Assembly (NCBI GenBank): GCA_949358305.1
Contig: OX442314.1
Span: 54,757,369 to 54,821,368 of the forward strand
DNA from: Strigamia acuminata
Taxonomy: Eukaryota; Arthropoda; Chilopoda; Geophilomorpha; Linotaeniidae
Direction: 5' to 3'
Length of the DNA: 64,000 nucleotides
Shown here in pieces: positions 10,072-20,320 of this stretch; position 1 is the stretch's first letter; each line of letters opens with the position of its first letter. Position numbers and translations under genes: made by a program. A model generated the notes under the pieces. The model saw only the letters and a program-made list of their open reading frames with translations, did not search any database and was not told where the DNA came from.

Positions 10072-10962
10072 TTAATGTTTTTTCAAATTATGTTTTTTCA
10101 GTTGCACACTGTGAACACAAGAATAAGCACACAAATGGCACTTGAATGGTTTTTCCCGGGTATGGGTCAATAAATGTCTTTTTAAATCCCCACTTCTAAC
10201 ACAAGAATAAGCACACAAATGGCACTTGAATGGTTTTTCCCCCGTGTGGGTTAATAAATGTCTTTTTAAATCCCCATTTTGAACACAAGAATAAGCACAC
10301 AAATGACACTTGAATGGTTTTTCCCCTGTATGAGATAATAAATGTCTTTTTAGAGTTCCACTTTCAACACTGGAATAAGCGCACAAATGACACTTGAATG
10401 GTTTTTCCCCTGTATGAGATAATAAATGTCTTTTTAGAGTTCCACTTTCAACACTGGAATAAGCGCACAAATGACACTTGAATGGTTTTTCCCCAGAATG
10501 TGTTAGTAAATGAGTTTTTAAATGCCCATTTTGAACACAAGAATAATCACACAAATGGCACTTGAATGGTTTTTCCCCCGTGTGGGTTGCAATGTGTTTT
10601 TCTAAAGACCCACTTTGAGTGCAGGAATAAGCACACAAATGACACTTAAAGGGCTTTTCACCAGTGTGTTTAAGCATGTGTTTTTCCAATTGCGAATAAT
10701 ACGAACACAAAAAATCACACAGATTGCAACACAAATCCGACTTCGCCGCGTCTTTTGCCGGTGATTGCAAACCGGAAGATCCGCCAAGATTTAACAGCCG
10801 TTCAATGTCCACTTGCTGTTGCTTCAATTTGCCAGTTTCCTTTTCAATTTCTATCGCCCGGAGTCTGAATTCCTCCAGCAGCGAATCGACATCGTTGCCG
10901 TCCTCAACAAGACTTTCTACGCCGTCGAATGAATCGTGCATTTCTACGTGCATTTCCGCCAT
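10072..10962 (-). CDS. C2H2 zinc-finger protein, 8 fingers, with full PABPN1-type coil (ZNF copy 2)
   Basis: 296 residues from MAEM at 10960-10962, 75 bases below its TATA box. Residues 1-30 are acidic; the coil follows (DVDSLLEEFRLRAIEIEKET then GKLKQQQVDIERLL), then GGSSGLQSPAKDAAKSD. Eight fingers follow from about residue 80. Fingers 4 and 5 are identical (SSVESGTLKRHLLSH) and come from an exact 84-bp tandem duplication. Helix residues -1/3/6 vary between fingers (for example Q/H/T, E/T/R, Q/D/R, R/D/R), as expected for a real DNA-reading array. It ends HNLKKH like its relatives. Intact single exon. Confidence 0.88.
   Translation of the reverse strand: MAEMHVEMHDSFDGVESLVEDGNDVDSLLEEFRLRAIEIEKETGKLKQQQVDIERLLNLGGSSGLQSPAKDAAKSDLCCNLCDFLCSYYSQLEKHMLKHTGEKPFKCHLCAYSCTQSGSLEKHIATHTGEKPFKCHLCDYSCVQNGHLKTHLLTHSGEKPFKCHLCAYSSVESGTLKRHLLSHTGEKPFKCHLCAYSSVESGTLKRHLLSHTGEKPFKCHLCAYSCVQNGDLKRHLLTHTGEKPFKCHLCAYSCVRSGDLKRHLLTHTREKPFKCHLCAYSCVHSVQLKKHNLKKH
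10298..10465 (-). repeat. Exact 84-bp tandem duplication of one finger
   Basis: Bases 10298-10381 and 10382-10465 are identical; 84 bp is exactly one finger plus linker, so the frame is kept. The lack of any difference implies a very recent unequal exchange or slippage. Confidence 0.9.
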
Positions 10963-11013
10963 TTCAAAGTATAAATGTGACGTGTGCTGGTTCGGGTTTG
11001 CAACGCCTCTGTG

Positions 11014-11044
11014 GAGATAGAAGAGAGAAATTCGTCTTTTTATA
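11014..11044 (-). promoter_or_regulatory. Core promoter of ZNF copy 2
   Basis: On the minus strand TATAAAAAGACGAATTTCTC leads into TCTTCTATC. This matches copy 1 and copy 4 base for base through the pyrimidine tract. It places transcription start about 60 bases above the ATG at 10962. Confidence 0.65.
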
Positions 11045-11493
11045 CCACAAAGAAAATAACTTACGTCGCCTATACGTTACTCTCCAACGAATGAATGAAT
11101 CAAGCAAATCAAATGTCATGATTAGCAAAAAATTGTATTTCTGGAATGAAATAATTCGGTTTGTTGTAGAAAGCATGAATAATTGAAATATGAAATCGAA
11201 ATAATTGATTTCGGAAAATGTGTGAAAGAAAATTTCGGTCATTATCGTTAGTACGGTATCCGTACATTGCAGACGAATTGATAAAACATTTAAAACTTTT
11301 TTAATTACTTTATTTTAAACGTGCACATGAATTGACTGATTTGGAGATGCCGTGCATTGCCGTACAGTGTAAAGGGACAGATGAGACAACCGTTAATGTG
11401 TAAGTCTTACTAACCGTCATTCAAGCATCATTCGAGGAAAATTAAACAGAAGAAATTAGGAAGTGACTAAATCCAGTGAAATTTTAGTGTAAA

Positions 11494-11676
11494 TTACCCA
11501 AGTTGTTGGAGGCTTTGCACTTTCCGGTCAAAACAATCGTGAATTGAAATATATTTTGGACTAGCAATAACCAACTGAATTTCCTCATCCAATAAAGTCC
11601 TGAAACTCTGGGGTGGATAATTCTCCATATCGCATATTTGCATTTCTAATAATTGCTCATTGCGTTGCAGTTTCAT
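11494..11676 (-). pseudogene. Conserved peptide fragment upstream of ZNF copy 2
   Basis: A 60-codon frame includes SFRTLLDEEIQLVIASPKY and DCFDRKVQ. Its relative at 39310-39540 carries SFRTLLEQEIHSVIASPKH and DCFDRKV in the same position and orientation relative to ZNF copy 5. The conserved amino acids with changed bases suggest it was once coding. The parent protein is not recognised. It travels with the ZNF unit. Confidence 0.5.
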
Positions 11677-11706
11677 TGGCCTCGATACTGACCTGACCTG
11701 ATGACA

Positions 11707-11772
11707 CCTAACTTCACCTAACCTAACCTAACCTGACCTGACCTAACTAGACCTGGCCTAAGCTAACCTGAT
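11707..11772. repeat. Degenerate CCTAA (telomere-type) tract
   Basis: CACCTAACCTAACCTAACCT continues into variants with CCTGA, CCTAACTAG and CCTAAG. The reverse complement of the core is TTAGG, the arthropod telomere repeat. It is short, interstitial and decayed. Further scattered AACCTAACC pieces lie at 12538-12590. Confidence 0.55.
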
Positions 11773-12735
11773 TTCGGATTTTGGATAAAGAGAGAGAAAT
11801 ATTTGTGCAATTGGTGAACTGCACATTCCATTGGAAAGACCAGTTTCAGCCGAAACTCAAAAGTTACTGTGAAAACTAGAGTTTTTTAGAAGAAACGAGG
11901 TCGTACGAATTAAATCAAGAGAGACAGCTCAGTGTTAAACAGTAAAGTCGACATGAAAATGGTGTTTTCGAGGCATTCGAGCGATATTGGATTGGATGAT
12001 GCATGACCGGAAGTGCTGTATTATATTAGTGTCATAAATTATCCAATTTAACCTTTTGTCCCCTTCAAATTGTATTGGCGACCCCCAGAAATTACAATTA
12101 ATCTTGTCTTGAAATCTTGTCAATCTTGTCAAAATTATTTGAAACATACAATTTCAATTCCAATTTTACAGATCCAATATGAACGCGAACGCCCGAAAAC
12201 AAAAGAATCTAGCTAGACAACGATCCTTAGGCCCTAAAAATATCAGATGATTTTTTTCGTAAAATAGATCAAATAGTTTCATCTTGGGAGCGGGAAGATG
12301 CAGAAGAGTTAAACATAAAGAAATACAAAATTTGAAACGAGTTCAACGAGCAGATCGGCGTGTCAAAATCGGGTCAAATTTCACGCAATCTACCGAAATG
12401 TAATCTAGCAACACCTGCCAGCGAAATGTCTAGAAATTCAGCAAAATCTCGTGCAAACTCGTGCACTGTCATCAAATCGAGCGAAAAAAATAGTCTAGAA
12501 TGATCCTCAAGAATCGTACACCTTAAACCTTAAAAATTAACCTAACCTTTTCTTAAGCTAACCTTTCCTTAACGTAAAATTTTATTAACCTAACTTTAAT
12601 TCACGTTGCACGTTTTTACACAACTCGAGCCAAACAAATCAGGCCGAGCATGCTTCACCTCGTTTTCCGTTTGATTTGACGTCGTCATGACGTAAATGCA
12701 AACTGTCATTTCGACTGAAAGTTTAAAATAAAGTA
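11773..12735. other. Intergenic, nothing firm
   Basis: AT-rich DNA with no gene that I can support. A minus-strand frame at 11935-12147 has no known match. CCTAA-like words recur near 12540-12590. Confidence 0.4.
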
Positions 12736-13142
12736 ATGGCGCATAAGCTAAACGTTTTTAATTTCTCCAGAGCGTCTATTACAAACAAGCTTGACCGCTT
12801 TGATTGGACAAGATACTTAGAAGCAATGAAGGCTACTGCTGCGCCAATTGAATACTTTAAGCAGGTAAAATCAATTTTAAAATTATTTTTTGTTATTTAT
12901 TTGTTATTATATGTTCTGTTTAGTACCAAGTTTTAGGTCCTAATTACTTCACGTTAGGAATGCAATTAGAATCTAAGGACGTACGGGGAATTTACCACAT
13001 CGCCACAGTAGCAAAGACAAGGACAGGCAAGACAACATCCGATGGTCGCCGTGGCCGAGCGGCTTACTGCCAGAAACCAGCAAATTGCCGCCGCGACGCA
13101 AGAAACAACCGCTGGGATTCCGCAAATTGTCGCGGTGACTGA
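12736..13142 (+). CDS. Truncated MBT-domain protein, two exons
   Basis: Exon 1 (12736-12864, 43 codons) has FDWTRYLEAMKATAAPIEYF. A donor CAG/GTAAAA at 12865 and an acceptor TTTAG at 12923 define a 59-bp AT-rich intron. Exon 2 begins in frame YQVLGPNYFTLGMQLESKD and IYHIATVAK. The pattern W-x2-YL...A-AP...F...F-x2-GM-x-LE-x-D...I-ATV is the first half of a malignant-brain-tumor repeat as in L3MBTL/SFMBT chromatin readers of methyl-lysine. After VAK the sequence diverges and stops at 13140. The rest of the repeat, including the aromatic cage, is missing, so this is a gene fragment or the first exons of a broken copy. Confidence 0.6.
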
Positions 13143-15278
13143 GCTCGCATTGTAACTCCAATTATATTTTATCTTTGTAAATTATTCCGGGTTGGAATAA
13201 TTCCGTTATTTATCGAAAAGTGTTTTATTAAATTAGGAGAGTTCATTTTAAGCAGAAACTTGGTTTCATCATTATTTTATTCTATTAAGTCTTTTTAAAA
13301 GCATCTAACAATCTTAGTTCGTGTAACAATAGAACCGGGATTGTTACACATTTTACAAGAAAATCGTTATGGAAGAACTTTGCAGCAACTTCACCTGATC
13401 AACAAACAGCAAATTAAAAACATAAAACGCATTCAACGTCTGAAGACCAACACCGACACGCACCCAGATTTCGTTCAAGAATGTCCTAAAGGAATACGTG
13501 TTAGTGCGGTGGGAATTGACCAAATAACGCTTTGCATTAAATCGGCCAATAAAAACAAATCTAACACCGATTAATTTTATTATTTTGCAAAAGAATGTTT
13601 GTGATCTGATTATAAGTCACAACTTCTTGCTAAGAACAGGATAAAATAAAATTAAACCCCTCAATGTGCAGTTTTCACATGCGACTCCATGCCAGGATGA
13701 TTTGCACCATACAAAACTAAACAACTCAACACCAGTGAGACGACTCAACCAATAGGATAACGTTGTTATCTACGTTGAAAGAACAATGTGACGGTATAAA
13801 AAATACCGATAGATTTAAGTTACTGGTTACTTATAGAGCCCTTTTTCTGTCAGAATTATTAGAATTATTAGTTTTTCTCATCTAAAACCATCCACAGAAA
13901 AAAGAAATTTTTGTAAATGTATTAGAATTTAGAAGAAAGAAATGAAGAAAGAAAGAAAGAATTTTGTACGAGGAAAAAAGTGCGTCGAATGCAATTTTTG
14001 CACATCATTCACCATGACATAGGTTATAAAATGAACCAATTCGAAAAATTGCTCATGCAGATGCACTAACGCCTTTTTGACAAGGAAATATGTCTGCACT
14101 TAAACATCCGAAAATGAAGGCAGGATGTTAATTGGAAAATGCTACATTCTCGGAATGCAGGCTAACAAGACCAAAATTATTAGTGCATTTAGATCTTGTC
14201 ATAATTCAATCTCAGTGGTCAATGTTTAGACAGCAGAGTGGTTAATAAAAATTAAAAGCCAGCAAACAAATATAAGCCTACAAAAAATAATTCAAAAGAG
14301 GAGAAATTAGAATTGAAATAGAGATGAATCTCCGAAATTCGATAGCCAAGAAAATAAACTATTGAAAAGAAGTAAAACTATCCATCTCCTACAACTAAAT
14401 CAAAATCAAAGCCAAGTATATTTATGAACATTCCAAATAGGCTTAAGCCCAACATGAAAACAGGAAAATCCCGTCAGATTGAAAATCAAACATCACCATC
14501 AATCGCCTGATAACAGATTAATGACATACCGATTGGAATCCAGCAGAAAGGATTTTGGATGGCAACAAATTAAAAAGGATTGGAAGAGAGACGATCGTGA
14601 ATCAACCAGCGAGACGAATCCTCCGCCGTGACCATCGACCGGATATGATGTGACGTCAAAGCTGCTTGAATGTGACGTAATCGATTATGTTCTAGAGCAA
14701 AAATACTGGTAAGATACCACACATAAATAAAATGAAATAAAACAAAGACAATTTAAAAAAAAAAAAAAAAAACTCCAAATTTACAGAAATTTAAAAAAAT
14801 AAACTCCATCCAACGATATTAAAATAAAGATAAATATGAAACACATACCAGCACCAAAAGTTGGCGCCATCAACCACCGCTCTCGAAACAATCGGCCAAT
14901 CCTGTTGCTCTATCAATTTTGGGCAAGAGATGGCGCCAAATTTGAATCCTGAACAATTTGTTTCGGGAATTGCTAACCAATTCTAGCAAATTTGGCTAAA
15001 AAAAAGTGGCAATAAAGTGATTTTTAAATTTAATTTAAAATACAGGTTTTACATGTTTCGGTTGTGTTTTAAACAATTGGAAGTTAAGCGAGAAAAAAAT
15101 ACGATTCAGTACACTTACCTGTATGTTTGCTAAACGTTTCAGTTAAAAAAGTAACAATGTTATTTTAAAAATCCAAAATGAAATGCACTAATAATAAAAA
15201 CAGATAGCAGCAACCGTTTTGAATTTAAGAGTTGTGAACATGACAAACAAAATGTTAATTTGTATGCTTAAGCTTAGT
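13143..15278. other. Long intergenic stretch before ZNF copy 3
   Basis: A 77-codon frame at 13341-13574 has no family that I recognise. A poly-A run of 17 at 14755-14771 after AATAAAATGAAATAAAAC may be the tail of an old retroposed copy. GGAAAATGCTACATTC (about 14134) belongs to the repeat module noted near 7728. The last 230 bases (15043 onward) match the 3' flank of ZNF copy 4 (17138 onward). Confidence 0.4.
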
Positions 15279-16001
15279 TTAATGTTTTTTCAAGACATGT
15301 TTTTTAAGTTGCACACTTTGAACACAAGAATAAGCGCACAAATGGCACTTGAATGGTTTTTCCCTCGTATGCGTTGCAATGTGGCGTCTTAGATGTCCAC
15401 TAAGAACACAAGAATAAGCACACAAATGGCATTTGAATGGTTTTTCCCCGGTATGTCTTAATAAATGTGTTTTTAGATGCTCATTTTGAGTGAAGGAGTA
15501 AGCACACAAATGGCACTTGAATGGTTTTTCCCGTGTATGGGTTGCAATGTGGCGTCTAAGATGTCCACTAAAAACACAAGAATAAGCACACAAATGACAC
15601 TTGAATGGTTTTTCCCCAGTATGTATTAATAAATGTTTTTTTAAATCCGCATTTCTAACACAAGAATAAGCACACAAATGGCATTTGAATGGTTTTTCGC
15701 CGGTATGTCTTAATAAATGTGTTTTTAGATGCTCATTTTGAGTGCAGGAATAGGCACACAAATGACACTTGAAGGGCTTTTCACCGGTGTGTTTAAGCAT
15801 GTGTCGTTCCAATTGCGAATAATGCGAACACAAATAATCACACAGATTGCAACAGAAATCCGACTTCGCCGCGTCAATTACCGGTAATTGCGAACCGGAA
15901 GACCCGCCACGATATAACACTTGCTGTTGCTTCAGTTTGGCAGTTTCCTCTGTTTCCAGCTGCGAATCGACATCGATGCCGTTTTCGTTTAGTTCCGCCA
16001 T
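15279..16001 (-). CDS. C2H2 zinc-finger protein, 7 fingers (ZNF copy 3)
   Basis: 240 residues starting MAELNENGIDVDSQLE. The acidic N-terminus is much shorter than in copies 2 and 4, and the coil is trimmed (ETEETAKLKQQQV, with the RARARE part missing), followed by GGSSGSQLPVIDAAKSD. Seven fingers follow. Fingers 2 and 5 (TQNEHLKTHLLRH) and fingers 4 and 6 (SGHLRRHIATH) are near-duplicates, showing partial internal duplication. In finger 5 the AYSC cysteine is Phe, the usual residue. It ends HVLKKH. Its upstream sequence is unlike copies 1, 2 and 4: it lacks the shared TATA block and instead matches the region above the broken copy at 2666-2775. Reading frame intact. Confidence 0.85.
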   Translation of the reverse strand: MAELNENGIDVDSQLETEETAKLKQQQVLYRGGSSGSQLPVIDAAKSDFCCNLCDYLCSHYSQLERHMLKHTGEKPFKCHLCAYSCTQNEHLKTHLLRHTGEKPFKCHLCAYSCVRNADLKKHLLIHTGEKPFKCHLCAYSCVFSGHLRRHIATHTREKPFKCHLCAYSFTQNEHLKTHLLRHTGEKPFKCHLCAYSCVLSGHLRRHIATHTREKPFKCHLCAYSCVQSVQLKKHVLKKH

Positions 16002-16440
16002 TTGAAAGTATAAATGTGACGTGTACTGGTGAACTGATGAAGTGAAATAATGGCAGCAGTTAGTTATATACCTAGGAGAAACAACGTTACGTTGCTAAAA
16101 CGTACACGGCTTTATCGGCACGTTACTAAAACGTAACGCTTTGTACACGCGGTACCTCGCTAAAACGTATCGGTTGCTATACTGATTCTGCACGTGGGTC
16201 TACATATTCCCATTCACAAGGTGATGGATTCCATGAAAAATTGGCAGATTTAGCATTGTGGGCACCAGGCAAGATGAATTTCATGAATTTCATGATGAAA
16301 AGTATGATATGGAACCTTTTTGGCCATTAGTGTGCCCTTAATTCACAAGTTGGAACCCTCAAAAAAGAGATTATGCGACAATTGTGTACTGAAACGAAGG
16401 ACAAGAGCTCTGTCTCTCTCACTAGCTGACGAAGATTATA

Positions 16441-16615
16441 GATTGTATTAGTCACGAGACCTGGCTCAGATCCCAGACTACTTGTATGTATTGACTACCG
16501 CCCTGTTAACGAACACACTCTTTATGACCCACCCGAAATGCCGATTGCCAACGATAGTGGAGATCCTCAGAGAACTTGGCGAGTTTGAATGGGTCACTAC
16601 AATCGATCTCCAAGT
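16441..16615 (+). pseudogene. Second copy of the Gypsy RT fragment
   Basis: It matches 3421-3600 closely: the Asp-Tyr-Arg start, the PPEMPI stretch, the IEEI-LRELGEF stretch and the TTIDL motif, split over two frames. It lies the same distance above a ZNF N-terminus as the first copy, so both come from one duplicated block. Confidence 0.7.
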
Positions 16616-17342
16616 ACGCACGCAGAGCCTATTCTGGTTGTTTGTCTCACCGTCTACCTGATCAGTTATCCAAAACTGGAGGTATGGCAAACACAAATCT
16701 GATTGAGCTCTCAATCATTCATGACTATAAAATCTGACACAGCTCTTGAATTTGCCAAGAAAGGCCTCAATTACACCACGTTTTCAATCACTTTTCTTGT
16801 TCGGCGAGTCTGTTATTCAATCTATGAAGGATAACGAAAAAGATGTTGTCGGTTGTTGTACCAAAATCATTCCTGATGAAGTGTTTTCTTTGAATCAAGT
16901 TTCCTGTTTGGATGACTATCTATAGTATAGACAGTCACCCGAATACGTAACTGGATAGACTCTATACATTCAAGTCAATAAATTGACAGCAAGAGAGGAT
17001 CACTTTGTGAGCTAGAGCGCTCCCTGGGGACCTATGGCGGCCCTTTTGTGATTTGTTCTTGATTTAACGGTAATAAACAGTCTTGTAACAACAATCATCC
17101 AAATTGATGATTGTTGTTACAAGACTGTTTATTACCGGTTTTACATGTTTCGTTTGTGTTTTAAATTGGAATTTAAGCGAGAAAAAAAATACGATTCAGT
17201 ACACTTACCGGTACGTTTTCGAAACGTTTCAGTTAAAAAGTATCAATTTTATTTTAAAAATCCAAAATGAAATGCACTAATAGTAAAACAGAAAGCAGCA
17301 ACCGTTCTGAATTTAAGAGTTGCGAACATGACCAACAAAATG
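16616..17342. other. Intergenic between the RT scrap and ZNF copy 4
   Basis: No gene recognised. Holds the perfect hairpin at 17068-17137 and, from 17138, the conserved 3' flank of the ZNF family (also at 15043-15278). Confidence 0.45.
17068..17137. repeat. Perfect 32-bp hairpin with 6-base loop
   Basis: The arm 17068-17099 (CGGTAATAAACAGTCTTGTA onward to AATCATC) is the exact reverse complement of 17106-17137; the loop is CAAATT. The arm carries AATAAA followed by a TTGTAACAACAATC stretch, like the R-U5 part of an LTR, so it may be a head-to-head fusion of two LTR ends. Confidence 0.85.
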
Positions 17343-18173
17343 TTAATTTGTGTGCTTAAGCTTAGTTGAATGTTTTTTCAAGCCATGTTTTTTCAGTTGC
17401 ACACTGTGAACACAAGAATAAGCGCACAAATGACACTTAAATGGTTTTTCCCGGGTATGGGTAGCGATATGTTTTTTTAAATTCCCACTTTGAACACAAG
17501 AATAAGTGCACAAATGACATTTGAATGGTTTCTTTCCTGTATGTATTAACAAATGTTTTTTTAAATCCCCACTTGTAATACAGGAATAAGCACACAAATG
17601 GCACCTGAATGGTTTTTCCCCAGTATGGGTAGCGATATGTTTTTTTAAATTCCCACTTTGAACACAAGAATAAGTGCACAAATGACACAGAAATGGTTTT
17701 TCCCCAGTATGTGTTAATAAATGTTGTTTTAAAGTCCCACTTTGAATGCAGGAATAAGCACACAAATGACACTTGAATGGTTTTACCCCTGTATGAATTA
17801 ATAGATGTTTTTTTAAATTCCAATTTTCAGTACAGGAATAAGCACAAAAATTACATTTGAAGGGCTTTTCACCGGTGTGTTTAAGCATGTGTCGTTTCAA
17901 ACATGAGTAATATGAGGACGAAAAATCACACAGATTGCAACACAAAGCCGACTCTGCCGCGTCAATTACCGGTGATTGCAAACCGAAAGATCCGCCACAA
18001 TTTATCAGCAGTTCAATGTCCACTTGCTGTTGCTTCAATTTGGCAGTTTCCTCTTCAAATTCTCTCGCCCGGGCTCTGATTTCTTCCAGCAGCGAATCGA
18101 CATCGTTGCCGTCCTCAACAAGACTTTCTTCGTCGTCCAATGAATCGTGCATTTCTTCGTTCATTTCCGCCAT
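17343..18173 (-). CDS. C2H2 zinc-finger protein, 7 fingers, full PABPN1-type coil (ZNF copy 4)
   Basis: 276 residues from MAEM at 18171-18173. An in-frame ATG at 18266 is upstream of the TATA box (18248-18255) and is rejected. Acidic stretch HDSLDDEESLVEDG, then coil DVDSLLEEIRARAREFEEET and AKLKQQQVDIELL, then the linker ending VIDAAESA. Seven fingers follow; fingers 4 and 6 are identical in the recognition helix (VQSGNLKKHIATH), each paired with a TYSC start. The last finger and tail (KKHGLKKHSTKLKHTN) match copy 1. Intact. It is the copy whose coil is most like that of the PABPN1-like protein at 41903. Confidence 0.87.
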   Translation of the reverse strand: MAEMNEEMHDSLDDEESLVEDGNDVDSLLEEIRARAREFEEETAKLKQQQVDIELLINCGGSFGLQSPVIDAAESALCCNLCDFSSSYYSCLKRHMLKHTGEKPFKCNFCAYSCTENWNLKKHLLIHTGVKPFKCHLCAYSCIQSGTLKQHLLTHTGEKPFLCHLCTYSCVQSGNLKKHIATHTGEKPFRCHLCAYSCITSGDLKKHLLIHTGKKPFKCHLCTYSCVQSGNLKKHIATHTREKPFKCHLCAYSCVHSVQLKKHGLKKHSTKLKHTN

Positions 18174-18224
18174 TCGAAAGTATAAATGTGGTGTGTGCTG
18201 GTTCGGGTTTGCAACGCCTCTGTG

Positions 18225-18255
18225 GAGATAGAAGAGAGAAATTCGTCTTTTTATA
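18225..18255 (-). promoter_or_regulatory. Core promoter of ZNF copy 4
   Basis: On the minus strand TATAAAAAGACGAATTTCTC then TCTTCTATC, the same block as in copies 1 and 2. A divergent ORF starts at 18342, so this 90-bp interval might drive both genes. Confidence 0.65.
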
Positions 18256-18341
18256 CCACAATGCAAATAACGTACGTCGTCTATACGTAAAAAGGGTGAC
18301 GTCCATCAAACGTCTTGCCCAATCACCGTAGATGGCAAGAA

Positions 18342-18854
18342 ATGTATCTGGAAAAGCACTTGGATGCGACGCATTCTGGCAGTGATAAAGAAACTCTTTT
18401 GCCCGTTGGTAAGTGGATGTATTTCCACAATCAGCGAGGAATGGATTTCGAATGCGACACGGAAGAAGAGGGAGAATCCAGTTTTGATGACAGTTGTTTG
18501 GGGAAACCACACGTCAAAGTCACGGCAGAAATGTCCATTCATTTGGTCAAGTTAACGAAAGATTATTACGAAGAGTTAATTCAAGAAGAAACTCAGCCAG
18601 TAGTGAGTGTTGCGGAAATTAGAAAGATCTTAGAGAAATTGAGCGACGATTTGAGCATGCAAGTCAAACAACTCAGTCGTAAACAGTTGTACATGAATGT
18701 GTACCGTAAGGTGAAAGATCATTTTGAAAAACGTAAGAGATTAGACAACCGCCGTGGATTAACGTCGGATTGTGTGCCAACGCGCAACAGACTGAGGACT
18801 TGCGCATGGTTAGGAGAGAACGTAAATGAATGTATTATTTTATTGCAAAGATAA
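18342..18854 (+). CDS. Hypothetical protein, divergent neighbour of ZNF copy 4
   Basis: 170 codons from the first ATG. The product has an acidic stretch (FECDTEEEGESSFDD), a predicted helical middle (IHLVKLTKDYYEEL; EIRKILEKLSDDL) and a basic region (KDHFEKRKRLDNRRG). No family recognised. The 18.25-18.34 kb gap holds no splice signal that I can defend. It may be a fragment of a larger gene carried with the duplicated block. Moderate belief that it is or was coding, because the frame is open and its composition is protein-like. Confidence 0.4.
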   Translation: MYLEKHLDATHSGSDKETLLPVGKWMYFHNQRGMDFECDTEEEGESSFDDSCLGKPHVKVTAEMSIHLVKLTKDYYEELIQEETQPVVSVAEIRKILEKLSDDLSMQVKQLSRKQLYMNVYRKVKDHFEKRKRLDNRRGLTSDCVPTRNRLRTCAWLGENVNECIILLQR

Positions 18855-19592
18855 ATTTCCAACATGAATAACTTGGCTAAAATTTCACATTTCCCAAAAA
18901 TTGTATTTTTCCTTTACTACAAACATTAAATTTGAATAAATTTTTGTTGTGCATAATGAAGAACAGTTTAATCAAGATGTCCGGATGCGGGTATTACGAG
19001 TTCAATACAATTTTAACACGGGATTTTTACTATGCGGTGTCGCTCTGGTGAGAACAACTGTTATTAACTAACCATCTGAGCACGAGCAGCGCGATCCCAT
19101 AGAGATGCATAGCAACAGTGTTGCGCCTTCCATTTTGCGCGTCGTTTTCATCCGCTGTGTTCTATCACGGATTCATGCGTTTTCGGTTCTTATTTTTCAC
19201 AATTTCCTTTGCCATAACCAAAGAACTGGATTTCAATTGGATTTTGGGTCAATGGTTGGTTTTTATTTAATATTTCCTAATTTTTTCATGTTTTGAAAAG
19301 GTCTGGATTTTATGTTTGGATTCCATTGGGCCTATTCCATTTTGCGCGTCGGTTTGGATTCCATTTCAGGTCTATTCTTTCTTTCTCTGTCGCCCACCAG
19401 GACCTGAGCGTCCAACGTTCCTAAGAACGTTACGACGACGCGGCGCGAAGTGCATTCACCGACCTCGTGTGTCATGGCGATCTCAAGATTGCCGTGACAC
19501 GCGGTCAAATCAGGAATGTCAGCTAGGCCGCCATTACACTTGGGAAATAGACCTTGAGACACTAAATCATACCCCTAGACAACAATAAAGCA
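18855..19592. other. Intergenic before the nested retrotransposons
   Basis: No gene supported. The stretch 19310-19590 is GC-richer, and the end ACCCCTAGACAACAATAAAG resembles words in the LTRs of the first element and the outer element (CCTAGACAACA), so it may be part of another LTR. Confidence 0.35.
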
Positions 19593-20224
19593 TGTGGTGA
19601 TTCGGCATCACCTGAAGAAGTAATTAGCGGTGATTATTGTGTTACTAATACTCGCCACTAGAGCGCGCTAGAAATACCGACTAGACTGACTAGTCTCGTG
19701 TTTCTGCGAACCTGCATAATCAGAAGGATTTGCATATGACGTCATTTCCGGTTAATATATAACGCCGGTGCTTGACCGGAAACGGCACTACAGTTACCAC
19801 AATTCAGCAAGAGCACCATTTACCTCACCTTTCAGGCCGTTTCACGGATTGATCGAGGACCGGTGCCCGCTGACCATTTCAACTGTACAACAGCCACATT
19901 TATTTAGCGTAGCCAATCTACGCTAGAATAAATATCCGAACGATATTCGTTTAATTCGCACGAGAAAGCGAATTCTCGCGTGTTCATTATAACACGTGGA
20001 AATACCCTAGACAACAAACACAGACCACGCGTAGGACTAAACAATTGGATCCGCCATTGTTTAGCGGCAACTCGTATTCGCAGCCGAATCCGAGGACCAT
20101 CACAGGAAACATCTTAACTTATATTTTGTATCAGTAAGCGTGTTTTAATAAAGCAGTATTTGAAGTATATTGTATTCCCGAGTGTATTATTTATTATCTT
20201 TAACCGCAAAGTCGAATCACGACA
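19593..20224 (+). repeat. 5' LTR of the outer element, with primer binding site after it
   Basis: Starts TGTGGTGATT and ends TCGAATCACGACA. Contains TATATAA (about 19757), a likely TATA box, and AATAAA (about 20148) as polyadenylation signal. It is followed at 20227 by TGGGGGTCTGTCCGGGAT, which fits the tRNA-Pro primer site pattern with a few central mismatches. Confidence 0.9.
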
Positions 20225-20320
20225 CGTGGGGGTCTGTCCGGGATAGAATTTGCTAACCTTACGACAAAACTGAGAAATACCGGGATATCGAAATCGTTTG
20301 AGTCAAATCGAACCAAAAAA

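Noticed and set aside
11707-11772. True telomere
   Set aside because: The CCTAA tract is short, degenerate and has ordinary sequence on both sides.
13040-13062. tRNA gene suggested by GCCGTGGCCGAGCGG
   Set aside because: There is an A-box-like word but no B box or cloverleaf downstream, and it lies in the tail of the MBT exon.
18174-18266. Upstream start for ZNF copy 4
   Set aside because: Same reason: it is above or at the TATA box at 18248-18255.
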